Positions 5,805 to 11,221 of a stretch of 11,221 nucleotides of DNA are shown here, in pieces. The translations under genes and the position numbers were made by a program. The notes under the pieces are model-generated. The model was not told the origin of the DNA, did no database searches, and was given only the letters and a program-made list of their open reading frames with translations. The DNA comes from Irpex lacteus (lineage: Eukaryota > Basidiomycota > Agaricomycetes > Polyporales > Irpicaceae). The stretch is from the NCBI GenBank assembly GCA_001986395.2, contig MQVO02000295.1, forward strand, positions 1-11,221. Reading direction: 5' to 3'. Position 1 is the stretch's first letter, and each line of letters begins with the position of its first letter.

Positions 5805-5927
5805 TTATATACAAATCCACATACTTAATAACATGTGACCTGCTGTAATATTTGCTGCTAATCTTAAACCTAATGATACATTTCTAGCTAAATAAGAAAT
5901 AAATTCTATTAATACTAATAAAGTATC
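5805..5927 (-). pseudogene. atp6: atp6 internal fragment (ATP synthase subunit a)
   Basis: Subunit a forms the proton channel of ATP synthase. On the minus strand a 40-codon frame reads DTLLVLIEFISYLARNVSLG, LRLAANITAGHMLLSMW and a stop (TAA at 5807-5805). This contains the invariant Arg in the SLGLRL-AN context and the GH-LL motif of subunit a. Family members continue for about 60 residues more and begin about 150 earlier; both are missing. A TAA (5930) closes the frame upstream. It directly precedes the YADD half of the reverse transcriptase on the same strand. The codons (TTA, GTA, ATT) look native to this genome. Confidence 0.87.
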
Positions 5928-6110
5928 TTAATAAATTTCTTTTTAATTAAAGATACAAAGTAATGAATGTAATGAATGGAATGGGTATTAAAGACATTAC
6001 AATTACATTACATAAATTAAAAATTCATTAAGGAGAGTGATATTGTTAAAATAATTCTCTTATTTTATTTTCTATTTTATTTTAAATTAAAACTAAGAAC
6101 ATAGTTTCTG
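5928..6110. other. short A+T-rich gap with GAATGTAATGAATG-type repeats
   Basis: Contains imperfect repeats of AATGTAAT/AATGAATGG and their inverse (TTACAATTACATTAC) around 5960-6012, which could form a hairpin. No coding signal is seen. Confidence 0.5.
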
Positions 6111-6224
6111 CAAGTTGTTTGGGTGGTGTTTGAATCAGCGATTGTGTATTATCATTTTGTGGATGTTGTGTGGCTATTTCTGTATGCATCAGTATATATT
6201 TGGGGATCAGATTCGATTATTTAA
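6111..6224 (+). pseudogene. cox3: cox3 3'-terminal fragment, copy 3 (opposite strand)
   Basis: The plus-strand frame reads [20 protein letters not shown] then [17 protein letters not shown] and TAA at 6222-6224. It covers the last helix of Cox3 ([24 protein letters not shown]), with YYHF where YWHF is expected. Unlike copies 1 and 2 it has no frame break, uses TGG instead of TGA for Trp, extends about nine codons further upstream, and is richer in GTG, CTG and GCG codons. That points to a different donor or a much older transfer. The upstream end is closed by a TAG at 6103. Confidence 0.82.
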
Positions 6225-6795
6225 TGAATAACAATATAGATATAAATTACTCCCCATTATTCTTTTTTTTTTAGAGGAGCTAGCTCCTCTATTTTAGAAA
6301 CTATCACTATCTATCTATTCAAGAGTAAAGAATAATCTTGTAAAGTAAAATAAAAGTTATATTGTTAAATTTATCTTAATTCACTTTCTTTAAATAAAAT
6401 AATTCCCCAATTTAAATAAAAAGAAATTTTAATCTTTTACTTATTTAAATTAAATAGATTTTAAGTACTATTCTATTTTTATGAAATAAATTAAAATAAA
6501 ATCTTTAACTTTTAGATTTTAACAAAGAAAAAATAATAAGAGATAAAATAAATTAGATCATATAAGAATAGGGGAGGGAGAATCTCTAAATAAATTTAAA
6601 GGAAAAAGAAATTTATCTTTACTTAATCTTTATTATTTATTATTTAGAAATAGGGCAAGGAATAGAAGATAAATGAGATTACTGATAAAGATCTAAAAGA
6701 TAGAGAGATGTTGTTAAATGGACTTTATATTTTTATTTTAAGAGAGCTCCCTTATTCATTATTTTTCTTTTTATAATTATTTAAGCACACTTTAT
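6225..6795. other. 570-bp A+T-rich stretch with a short perfect palindrome
   Basis: No coding or RNA signal is recognised. Bases 6273-6290 form the 18-base perfect palindrome AGAGGAGCTAGCTCCTCT after a run of T. The rest is A+T-rich sequence. Confidence 0.55.
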
Positions 6796-6806
6796 TATTC
6801 TTTATA

Positions 6807-6872
6807 TCTTTCATTGCTTGTGTTGCTGAATGTGCTAGACCTCCTTTCGATAATGTTAAAGCTAAATCTTAG
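6807..6872 (+). pseudogene. possible nad1 shred (complex I subunit 1)
   Basis: The plus-strand frame reads SFIACVAECARPPFDNVKAK, then S and a TAG. It resembles the conserved Nad1 loop ([21 protein letters not shown]), matching AE, RPPFD, V, A and S in register, with the stop where Glu is expected. The match is short and the opposite strand also carries an open frame over the same bases (LSKGGLAHSATQAMKDI), so the call is tentative. Confidence 0.35.
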
Positions 6873-6895
6873 AATATATTGGACACGAGAAGTTA

Positions 6896-7036
6896 TTATT
6901 GTTGTCCTTCGGATATTTTATAGTAACTATTAATTCCGTTAATTATTCTATTGATTTTCGTAATGGCTAAAACTTGTGGTTCTGAATAATGAGAAAAGTT
7001 TGGTTTTGGGTTATAAAGAGATGTAAGAATAGTCAT
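6896..7036 (-). CDS. small unassigned ORF (46 codons)
   Basis: ATG at 7036 to TAA at 6898-6896. The protein begins MTILTSLYNPKPNFSHYSEP and ends YYKISEGQQ. In the same frame, after three stops, more protein-like sequence follows (DLALTLSKGGLAHSATQAMK), so this could be the front of a decayed longer gene extending to about 6775. No family is recognised. Confidence 0.3.
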   Translation of the reverse strand: MTILTSLYNPKPNFSHYSEPQVLAITKINRIINGINSYYKISEGQQ

Positions 7037-7045
7037 AGTTTATAA

Positions 7046-7414
7046 ATAAAAAAATTATTAAAAAAAAAAAGGTACTCAATACTTCCCCAAAACTATTTAA
7101 CTAAAAATATAGCTAGTACTGACGGTATTGATAATGTTGGTATCAGATGTATTGATAGCAATGTACGGTTTGTCCATCGATTAGGCTATTGGCCACGCCC
7201 TCTTTACCAACTCGGCGACCCTTTAAGCACAAGGTACGCTGTCGGGCGTTACCATGTTGATCCTACAAACCCGGGCATGACATTTCGGCCCCTCAGCTGC
7301 TTAAGGGCAATAGCTGCTTTAGGCTCTAAATCACTGCGGTACAACCGTTCTCTATCATCGTTCACTCGCGTTACTATTTTTCTATCACTCGGAACCAGTC
7401 CCCAAAAACACTAG
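7046..7414 (+). other. GC-rich island with a 122-codon open frame, identity unknown
   Basis: About 7140-7395 is much richer in G and C than anything else here except the 620-740 cluster. A plus-strand frame is open for 122 codons (TAA at 7043 to TAG at 7412-7414), with its first ATG only at 7277. Its product has pieces such as VRFVHRLGYWPRPLYQLGDP and RYHVDPTNPGMTFRPLSCLR. The minus strand also has a stop-free run (NDDRERLYRSDLEPKAAIAL, LKQLRGRNVMPGFVGSTW). AGCAGCT repeats and inverted words around 7298-7320 could instead fold as RNA. I recognise neither a protein family nor an RNA. It may be nuclear or plasmid-derived DNA. Confidence 0.4.
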
Positions 7415-7442
7415 TCATTAGAAATAATTCTAACTAGTTTCC
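7400..7442. repeat. palindromic element, copy g (reverse orientation)
   Basis: CCCC-A-run-CACTAGT arm, inner CATTAGAAATAATTCTAA, then CTAGTTT arm; the right end is truncated. The inner part is the reverse complement of that in copies e and f. It lies between the GC-rich island and the RT-like relic and provides the stop of the island's open frame. Confidence 0.85.
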
Positions 7443-7885
7443 AATACTTAAATCGTAACCTAATTGTAATACTCTTTCCATAATTTTGATTACAGATCCA
7501 TACTTCATTGATCTATGCCAAGTTGGATATACATGATTAAAATTTGCCGCTTGGAAGGTGCACTTTTAATAGATATCTACTTATCGCCCAAAATTTGGCT
7601 GGGTTGTTTCTACTTAACACCAATCTTTGTAATTGATGTTCAATATATCTATTTATAGATTTATTGTTATAAAATTCCTTGTCAAACAATGGCTCAAATT
7701 CTCTTTTTTAGATATTGGCTTTGGTGAACACAGGATGATATTTGGATAGCATTTTGATTTTAAATCTTCTTACGTTGGGTAATGATTTAAACACAGTTGG
7801 TTCCACTGCATTTGCTACTGGGTCCAGTTTTAGCAGATTAGTAATATTTAACTTACTAATAAGGTACTGCAGGAAAGGCAATACT
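7443..7885 (-). pseudogene. broken long ORF, possibly RT-like, unassigned
   Basis: On the minus strand a frame open from about 7885 reads LPFLQYLISKLNITNLLKLD, PTVFKSLPNVRRFKIKMLSK, YHPVFTKANI, TAA, KREFEPLFDKEFYNNKSINR, RNNPAKFWAISRYLLKV, then shifts frame to FQAANFNHVYPTWHRSMKYG and SVIKIMERVLQLGYDL before meeting palindromic element g. The sequence is clearly protein-like, with one stop and at least one frameshift. The FW...L-N-V-P-WHR pattern recalls the N-terminal region of a divergent fungal and algal mitochondrial reverse-transcriptase family, but no catalytic motif is present, so the assignment is weak. Confidence 0.45.
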
Positions 7886-8019
7886 AACTTTATTTTTTAA
7901 ACTATCGCTATTTCCTTTAAGATTAAAACTAAAGATAACAAAACTTTTCTCATCAGATTAAAATTTGTGAAATTATAAAAGACTTTGTAATTTTTTCAAC
8001 AGCACTTACAACGATCATC

Positions 8020-8110
8020 TTAATCCAGCAGATGATTGGCATAGTCCGTGTATCCATCTTCGTCATACTTTGTGAAGGGTGTTTCCATCTTCATCATTTT
8101 TTTCGCAATT
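8020..8110. repeat. short direct repeat GT(A/T)TCCATCTTC(G/A)TCAT
   Basis: GTATCCATCTTCGTCAT and GTTTCCATCTTCATCAT occur about 30 bases apart (near 8050 and 8080). On the minus strand each encodes a DEDG peptide (NDEDGNT, YDEDGYT) in different frames. No family is recognised. Confidence 0.5.
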
Positions 8111-8149
8111 TCGTGTACTGAATCCGGCTAACTTGTTCCGTGAAACCTC

Positions 8150-8563
8150 TCGGCAACCAGGGTAATTATTTAGAATTGAGGAGAAACATCTTGGAAAATT
8201 ATTTTATTTATTAATACTAAATAATATTAACAATAAAAGAGATTATAACATTTTATCCAAAATGTTATAATCTTCTTCCGGAAAATGTGTTAAGGTCTTG
8301 AGTAGCGAGTGAATTATCTACTTCTTTCCTTTTTGTCTAATCTGCTTTATTTAAAGGAGATCGACAAGAATGCTTCACAATTAATCTTCAATTTACTTTA
8401 TTAATTATTAATTTAATGAAAGAAAATAAAAAGATTGTGGCAGCATCCAACATGGATTCTAAATATTTTTATTGTTACAGTGACTAAATAATTTATAGTG
8501 TATTTTATAAATTATTTTATCTCATTCTTGTAAATATAAACTGGCAAGGTCATTTAAATAATA
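8150..8563. other. non-coding stretch with a perfect 14-bp hairpin
   Basis: Bases 8241-8272 form a perfect hairpin: 14-bp arms GATTATAACATTTT/AAAATGTTATAATC with loop ATCC. The remainder shows no coding or tRNA signal. Confidence 0.6.
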
Positions 8564-8605
8564 CCATAAAACTAGTAATTAGAAAGAATTATAACTAGTT
8601 TTAGG
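8564..8605. repeat. palindromic element, copy h
   Basis: CCATAAAACTAGT arm, inner AATTAGAAAGAATTATA, then ACTAGTTTTAGG arm. The outer arms are nearly perfect complements; the inner sequence is a diverged version of the family. Confidence 0.85.
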
Positions 8606-8779
8606 TAAAGGTTAATTATAAAATAAACCTGATAACCGTAGCCGTTTTGTTTTGATGAGATACATACAATCTTCTAATTACTAAAATAGATATGTAAAAT
8701 CAATTTTAATTAATTAGAGTAGTAAGTAATTTGGTTTTTTTTATCCTTTCCTTAATTAATAAAGGTTGGGAGAACCAAT

Positions 8780-8842
8780 CCTAAAAACTAGTTATAATTC
8801 TTTCTGTCCACCCACTTTAGTGGGGTCCTAGTGTTTTTTAGG
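8780..8842. repeat. palindromic element, copy i, with a nested GC hairpin
   Basis: CCTAAAAACTAGTTATAATT arm and CCTAGTGTTTTTTAGG arm enclose TTTCTG and a second hairpin, CCACCCACTTTAGTGGGG. The outer arms follow the family; the loop has been replaced by, or has received, a different GC-rich hairpin. Confidence 0.8.
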
Positions 8843-8951
8843 TTATGGAATATTAGTTCAACTCTGATATGTCTTATCAAGCCTGTAATAACAACTTGTT
8901 ACAGTTACCTATTCATGAGTTATTCGTGACTATTTCTACATATGTATAAAA

Positions 8952-9038
8952 AAATATGTTTAAAAGATTAATCCACTAAACATAATGGATTAATCTATTT
9001 AGACATATTTATCTACTAAATATAGTTTAGTGGATTAA
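8952..9038. promoter_or_regulatory. mutually exclusive hairpins upstream of the membrane-protein gene
   Basis: Hairpin 1: AGATTAATCCA (8965-8975) pairs perfectly with TGGATTAATCT (8986-8996), and can extend with AAATATGT/ACATATTT further out. Hairpin 2: TTAATCCACTAAAC (8968-8981) pairs perfectly over 14 bp with GTTTAGTGGATTAA (9025-9038). They use the same left arm, so only one can form. A long T-run (9041-9053) follows hairpin 2, and an ATG at 9058 comes directly after. The geometry resembles an attenuator, but a regulatory role in mitochondria is only inferred. Confidence 0.45.
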
Positions 9039-9057
9039 AGTTCTTTTTTTTTTCAAT

Positions 9058-9117
9058 ATGTCAAAAGAACAAAAAATAATAAATTTTCTTAAAATTTCAA
9101 ATGTTTTTCTTAAATAA
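9058..9117 (+). pseudogene. short ORF, possible original N-terminus of the membrane-protein gene
   Basis: ATG at 9058 opens MSKEQKIINFLKISNVFLK and a TAA. One base later in register, KFKSGFIQTILGIKPKG continues to a TAG at 9167, and one further base later the main frame (RFLFFFYV...) begins. The three frames read as one plausible lysine-rich N-terminus, and the main frame has no ATG of its own, so this ATG is the best candidate for the ancestral start. It rests on frame continuity only. Confidence 0.4.
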
Positions 9118-9155
9118 ATTTAAGTCTGGATTTATACAAACAATATTAGGTATAA

Positions 9156-9482
9156 AACCCAAAGGATAGATTCCTTTTTTTCTTCTACGTTATAATCATT
9201 ATTATTTTATTATTAGATATTAGTCACGCTATTAATATTTTTAATTTTAGTTATACAGATTTATCCTCCAGTAATTATATACCTGAGGGACATGCTAGCC
9301 CGGAACCTCAAGACCCTGTAAGATATTGGCCTAGCGGTGTACCTCAAAGTTTCAGTATAGTAGGTGTAGGATTAGCTACGTTTGCGGCCTTAAGTAAAAT
9401 ACCTAATTGTTCACCTAGGTTAAGAGTACTAGGTTCATTAACTGGTGTAGGAGTAACTACTGTAGTATCTCAAGAGCTATAG
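9156..9482 (+). pseudogene. uncharacterised mitochondrial membrane protein, part 1
   Basis: Open from 9156 to TAG at 9480-9482 with no in-frame ATG near the start. It begins with a hydrophobic anchor (LFFFYVIIIIILLLDI), then YTDLSSSNYIPEGHASPEPQ, DPVRYWPSGVPQ, and two weakly hydrophobic segments (FSIVGVGLATFAAL; VLGSLTGVGVTTVV). It ends VVSQEL-stop. In another frame the next codons read ENPTGFNRFMYGASQ, directly joining the ORF at 9509, so the gene is split by a one-base loss (or a two-base excess) near 9477-9482. Codon use (TTA, GGT, GTA, CCT) is that of a genuine gene of this genome. I do not recognise the family with confidence; it recalls uncharacterised membrane proteins found with linear plasmid-derived genes in basidiomycete mtDNA. 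Confidence 0.6.
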
Positions 9483-9508
9483 AGAACCCAACGGGATTTA
9501 ATAGATTT

Positions 9509-9982
9509 ATGTATGGTGCCAGTCAAATGGTTAAAACAGGTACATGGCCTTCTTTAGAACAAATTCACTCTATTCCAGATAATAAAGTAAATGAATTTGC
9601 TAATAAGGCTATAGGTAATCTGTCACCTCAAGATAGAGAGTTAGTAAACGAGGCAGTAGCCGAAGTATTAAAAAGATTAGACAAAGGGTCTAATTTTTTA
9701 CCTACAGATTTTACTTCTTTCTACAATAAATCATTAGATTTTATCTTTAATTTAATATCTCCTTTTTTAAAGAGTGTACCTGTAGAAGGATACTTGGACG
9801 ACCTGATAGGCCAGCAAATTATAATAGAGATGTTATTATTAGTATTAGTCTTCAGTTTGATTTTATTATTTATTTTTTTTATTATAAATATTATATTTAT
9901 TTTAAATAAAGATAAAATTCTTAACAAATTTGAAAATAAATTTGTTAAATTCTATATCAAATATCAAGCTTTATTTAGCTAA
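9509..9982 (+). CDS. uncharacterised mitochondrial membrane protein, part 2 (157 codons)
   Basis: ATG at 9509 to TAA at 9980-9982. The frame is also open upstream through ENPTGFNRF, so the ATG is probably internal to a longer protein. Segments in order: MYGASQMVKTGTWPSLEQIH; a charged region (NLSPQDRELVNEAVAEVLKR); a helical stretch near FIFNLISPFLKSV; one strong transmembrane helix of about 27 residues (MLLLVLVFSLILLFIFFI and onward, residues about 110-135); then a basic tail (NKDKILNKFENKFVKFYIKY). The last bases overlap the next ORF, which carries the expected following helix in another frame. The 68-codon minus-strand frame at 9721-9927 is its shadow. No catalytic motif or known family is seen. 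Confidence 0.65.
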   Translation: MYGASQMVKTGTWPSLEQIHSIPDNKVNEFANKAIGNLSPQDRELVNEAVAEVLKRLDKGSNFLPTDFTSFYNKSLDFIFNLISPFLKSVPVEGYLDDLIGQQIIIEMLLLVLVFSLILLFIFFIINIIFILNKDKILNKFENKFVKFYIKYQALFS

Positions 9983-10124
9983 ACTAACTTTAATATATGT
10001 ACCTATATTAATACTTATGGGATTATTTACATTAGCTCATGGTATCCATTTTATTCTTACACACCAGATTCCTTATGATTCTTTAGGGGTAGATTTACAC
10101 AACTACATCTTTCCTAAAAAATAA
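9930..10124 (+). CDS. uncharacterised mitochondrial membrane protein, part 3 (C-terminal, 64 codons)
   Basis: ATG at 9930 to TAA at 10122-10124. The first 15 codons overlap the end of part 2 and are probably out-of-frame filler; the meaningful part starts near LAKLTLIYVPILILMGLFTL (a transmembrane helix), then AHGIHFILTHQIPYDS and HNYIFPKK. It continues the basic tail and membrane pattern of part 2, so parts 1-3 look like one gene whose frame changes near 9975 by one extra base. It could alternatively be an independent small membrane protein translated from the overlap. Confidence 0.55.
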   Translation: MKINLLNSISNIKLYLAKLTLIYVPILILMGLFTLAHGIHFILTHQIPYDSLGVDLHNYIFPKK

Positions 10125-10574
10125 AATTAACTATACCCCCTACATTCACCCTTTATTTTATTATAAAAATTAAGAGGTAAATGGAAAAAATATAGTTAAA
10201 ATTAATTCTATTATTCTAAATTATTTTTATAACCCCCTGTCTCCATCTTAGATCAACATTCCACTGTATCCTTATTTCCTTTTGTTTTATGAATAAATAG
10301 GGGCAGTAAGACAATTTGGAGATTAGGCTAGAGCTAAAACGGGGGGACAAAGTTTAGTGTTTAGTGTACATACTCAGAGTTACACCTAGAATAATCGTAT
10401 GATTATTACTCGTTTTTATTAAAAAAAGGAGAGACCAGGATACAAAAGAAATTAATTATAATTAAAGAAGAAAGAATAGAGTGTCCTCCCTCCAATTAAC
10501 TCCCTCTCTCCTAAATTAAATTTGGGGGAAGGGATAATTAAAATAAATAAAATAAAATATATTAGAAAAAGAAA
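10125..10574. other. 450-bp non-coding stretch upstream of the rnl segment
   Basis: A+T-rich with small GC blocks (ACCCCC near 10231, ACGGGGGGAC near 10339) and a 7-bp hairpin AATAATC-GTAT-GATTATT (10390-10407). No rRNA domain I-III sequence is visible, although rnl continues downstream, so this could be the end of an intron inside rnl or simply a spacer if this rnl is 5'-truncated. No group I core motif is convincingly readable. Confidence 0.5.
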
Positions 10575-11221
10575 GTGAATAAGATAATTTCGGTAAATGA
10601 ACTCGGCAAAACATATTTACCACGTTCGTCAAAAGGAAATAATAAAGTACATATCGCGCAACTGTTTACTAAAAACACAGCACTTTGCTAAAATGAAAAT
10701 TATTGTATAAAGTGTGAGGTCTGCCCAATGCTTATTAATAAAGTATAATATTTAACGATATTATAATTAAAGTTTAAGTCAATGGCTATGAGAGTCATAA
10801 TGTACCAAAATGCCTTGTCTACTAATTATAGTCTTGCAACAATGATAGAATGATGCGATAACTGTATCTACCGAAATCTTAGTGAAATTGAATTAGCGGT
10901 GAAGATGCCGTTTTCCTAAAGTTAGACGAGAAGACCCTGTGCAGCTTTACTATAGCCTAATTAGTTGTATCTATTTTATTCTCCTTTTAGAATATTAAGT
11001 AATATATTGATATATCTTTGAAATACTTAAATTAGAAATTATAGATACTGATCTTATTTGGTAATTAATTGATAATTATTTAAATTCTTAATTACGTTTA
11101 ATATTATATTAAATATTAAATAAAAAAACATAAGAGACAGCTTTAGTCTGATAGTTTAAATGGGCGTTGATTTCATAAAATGTAACTGAATATGACCATT
11201 TACAATAAATTTATAAATATT
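10575..11221 (+). rRNA. rnl: mitochondrial large-subunit rRNA, domains IV-V part (partial)
   Basis: The plus strand carries successive conserved 23S-like blocks in the right order: GAACTCGGCAAAA (10609), CAACTGTTTACTAAAAACAC with AGCACTTTGC (10660), TATAAAGTGTGAGGTCTGCC (10707), CTTAGTGAAATTGAATTAGC followed by GGTGAAGATGCCG (10878-10910), and GACGAGAAGACCCTGTGCAG with CTTTACTATAG (10924-10955). These correspond to roughly E. coli 23S positions 1660 to 2080. The rRNA continues past the window end and includes A+T-rich expansion sequence after 10960. The 5' boundary at about 10575 is approximate. The helix 69-71 region near 10790-10830 departs strongly from the usual near-universal sequence. 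No intron is seen within the segment. Confidence 0.95.

Noticed and set aside
6273..6290. 18-base perfect palindrome as a terminator or ninth-type element
   Set aside because: It lacks the CCCCAAAA/ACTAGT ends of the palindromic family and no gene ends beside it; kept only as a note in the spacer entry.
7140..7180. GTACGGTTT resembling group II intron domain V
   Set aside because: The partner strand and the conserved AGC/GAAA elements of domain V are missing.
7180..7260. tRNA-like pattern on the minus strand (GCCGAGTTGGTAAAG)
   Set aside because: The D-arm-like word is suggestive, but no acceptor stem, anticodon stem or T arm can be drawn around it.
9721..9927. 68-codon minus-strand ORF
   Set aside because: Shadow of the plus-strand membrane-protein gene.

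Overview
This window looks like fungal mitochondrial DNA, most likely from a basidiomycete (Agaricomycetes-like). The evidence is: a recognisable cox2 start, four mitochondrial-type tRNAs, the domain IV-V part of a mitochondrial large-subunit rRNA, LAGLIDADG and GIY-YIG homing-endonuclease relics, a group II-type reverse transcriptase, extreme A+T content broken by GC clusters, and UGA at positions where these families have tryptophan (genetic code 4). Family assignments come from translating and recognising motifs by eye; no database was searched.

Layout. Bases 1-105 are the 5' end of cox2 (minus strand). A roughly 900-bp repeat-rich spacer follows (palindromic element, poly-pyrimidine/poly-purine hairpin, a GC cluster with a G-quadruplex motif, an AATTA array), then a minus-strand tRNA block: trnE, trnM, trnL(UAA). 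From about 1.45 to 8.9 kb the DNA is mostly a collection of broken pieces: an atp9 3' end directly followed by a GIY-YIG endonuclease relic; two cox3 3' ends in direct repeat; two LAGLIDADG pseudogenes; trnW(CCA) on the plus strand; a group II-type reverse transcriptase whose two halves lie in permuted order; an atp6 piece; a third cox3 3' end on the opposite strand; a possible nad1 shred; a GC-rich island; and an RT-like open frame with stops. From 9.1 to 10.1 kb, on the plus strand, lies an unassigned multi-pass membrane protein gene whose coherent protein is spread over several frames. From about 10.58 kb to the end is the rnl segment, with no 5' rnl domains visible upstream.

A family of short palindromes (CCCCAAAAAACTAGT ... 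ACTAGTTTTTTGGGG, both orientations, nine copies) is scattered through the window; one copy sits inside a LAGLIDADG reading frame and another appears to. The functional genes are probably cox2, the tRNAs and rnl. The rest reads as mobile-element activity (endonucleases, reverse transcriptase, palindromes) and displaced 3' ends of core genes left behind by it.
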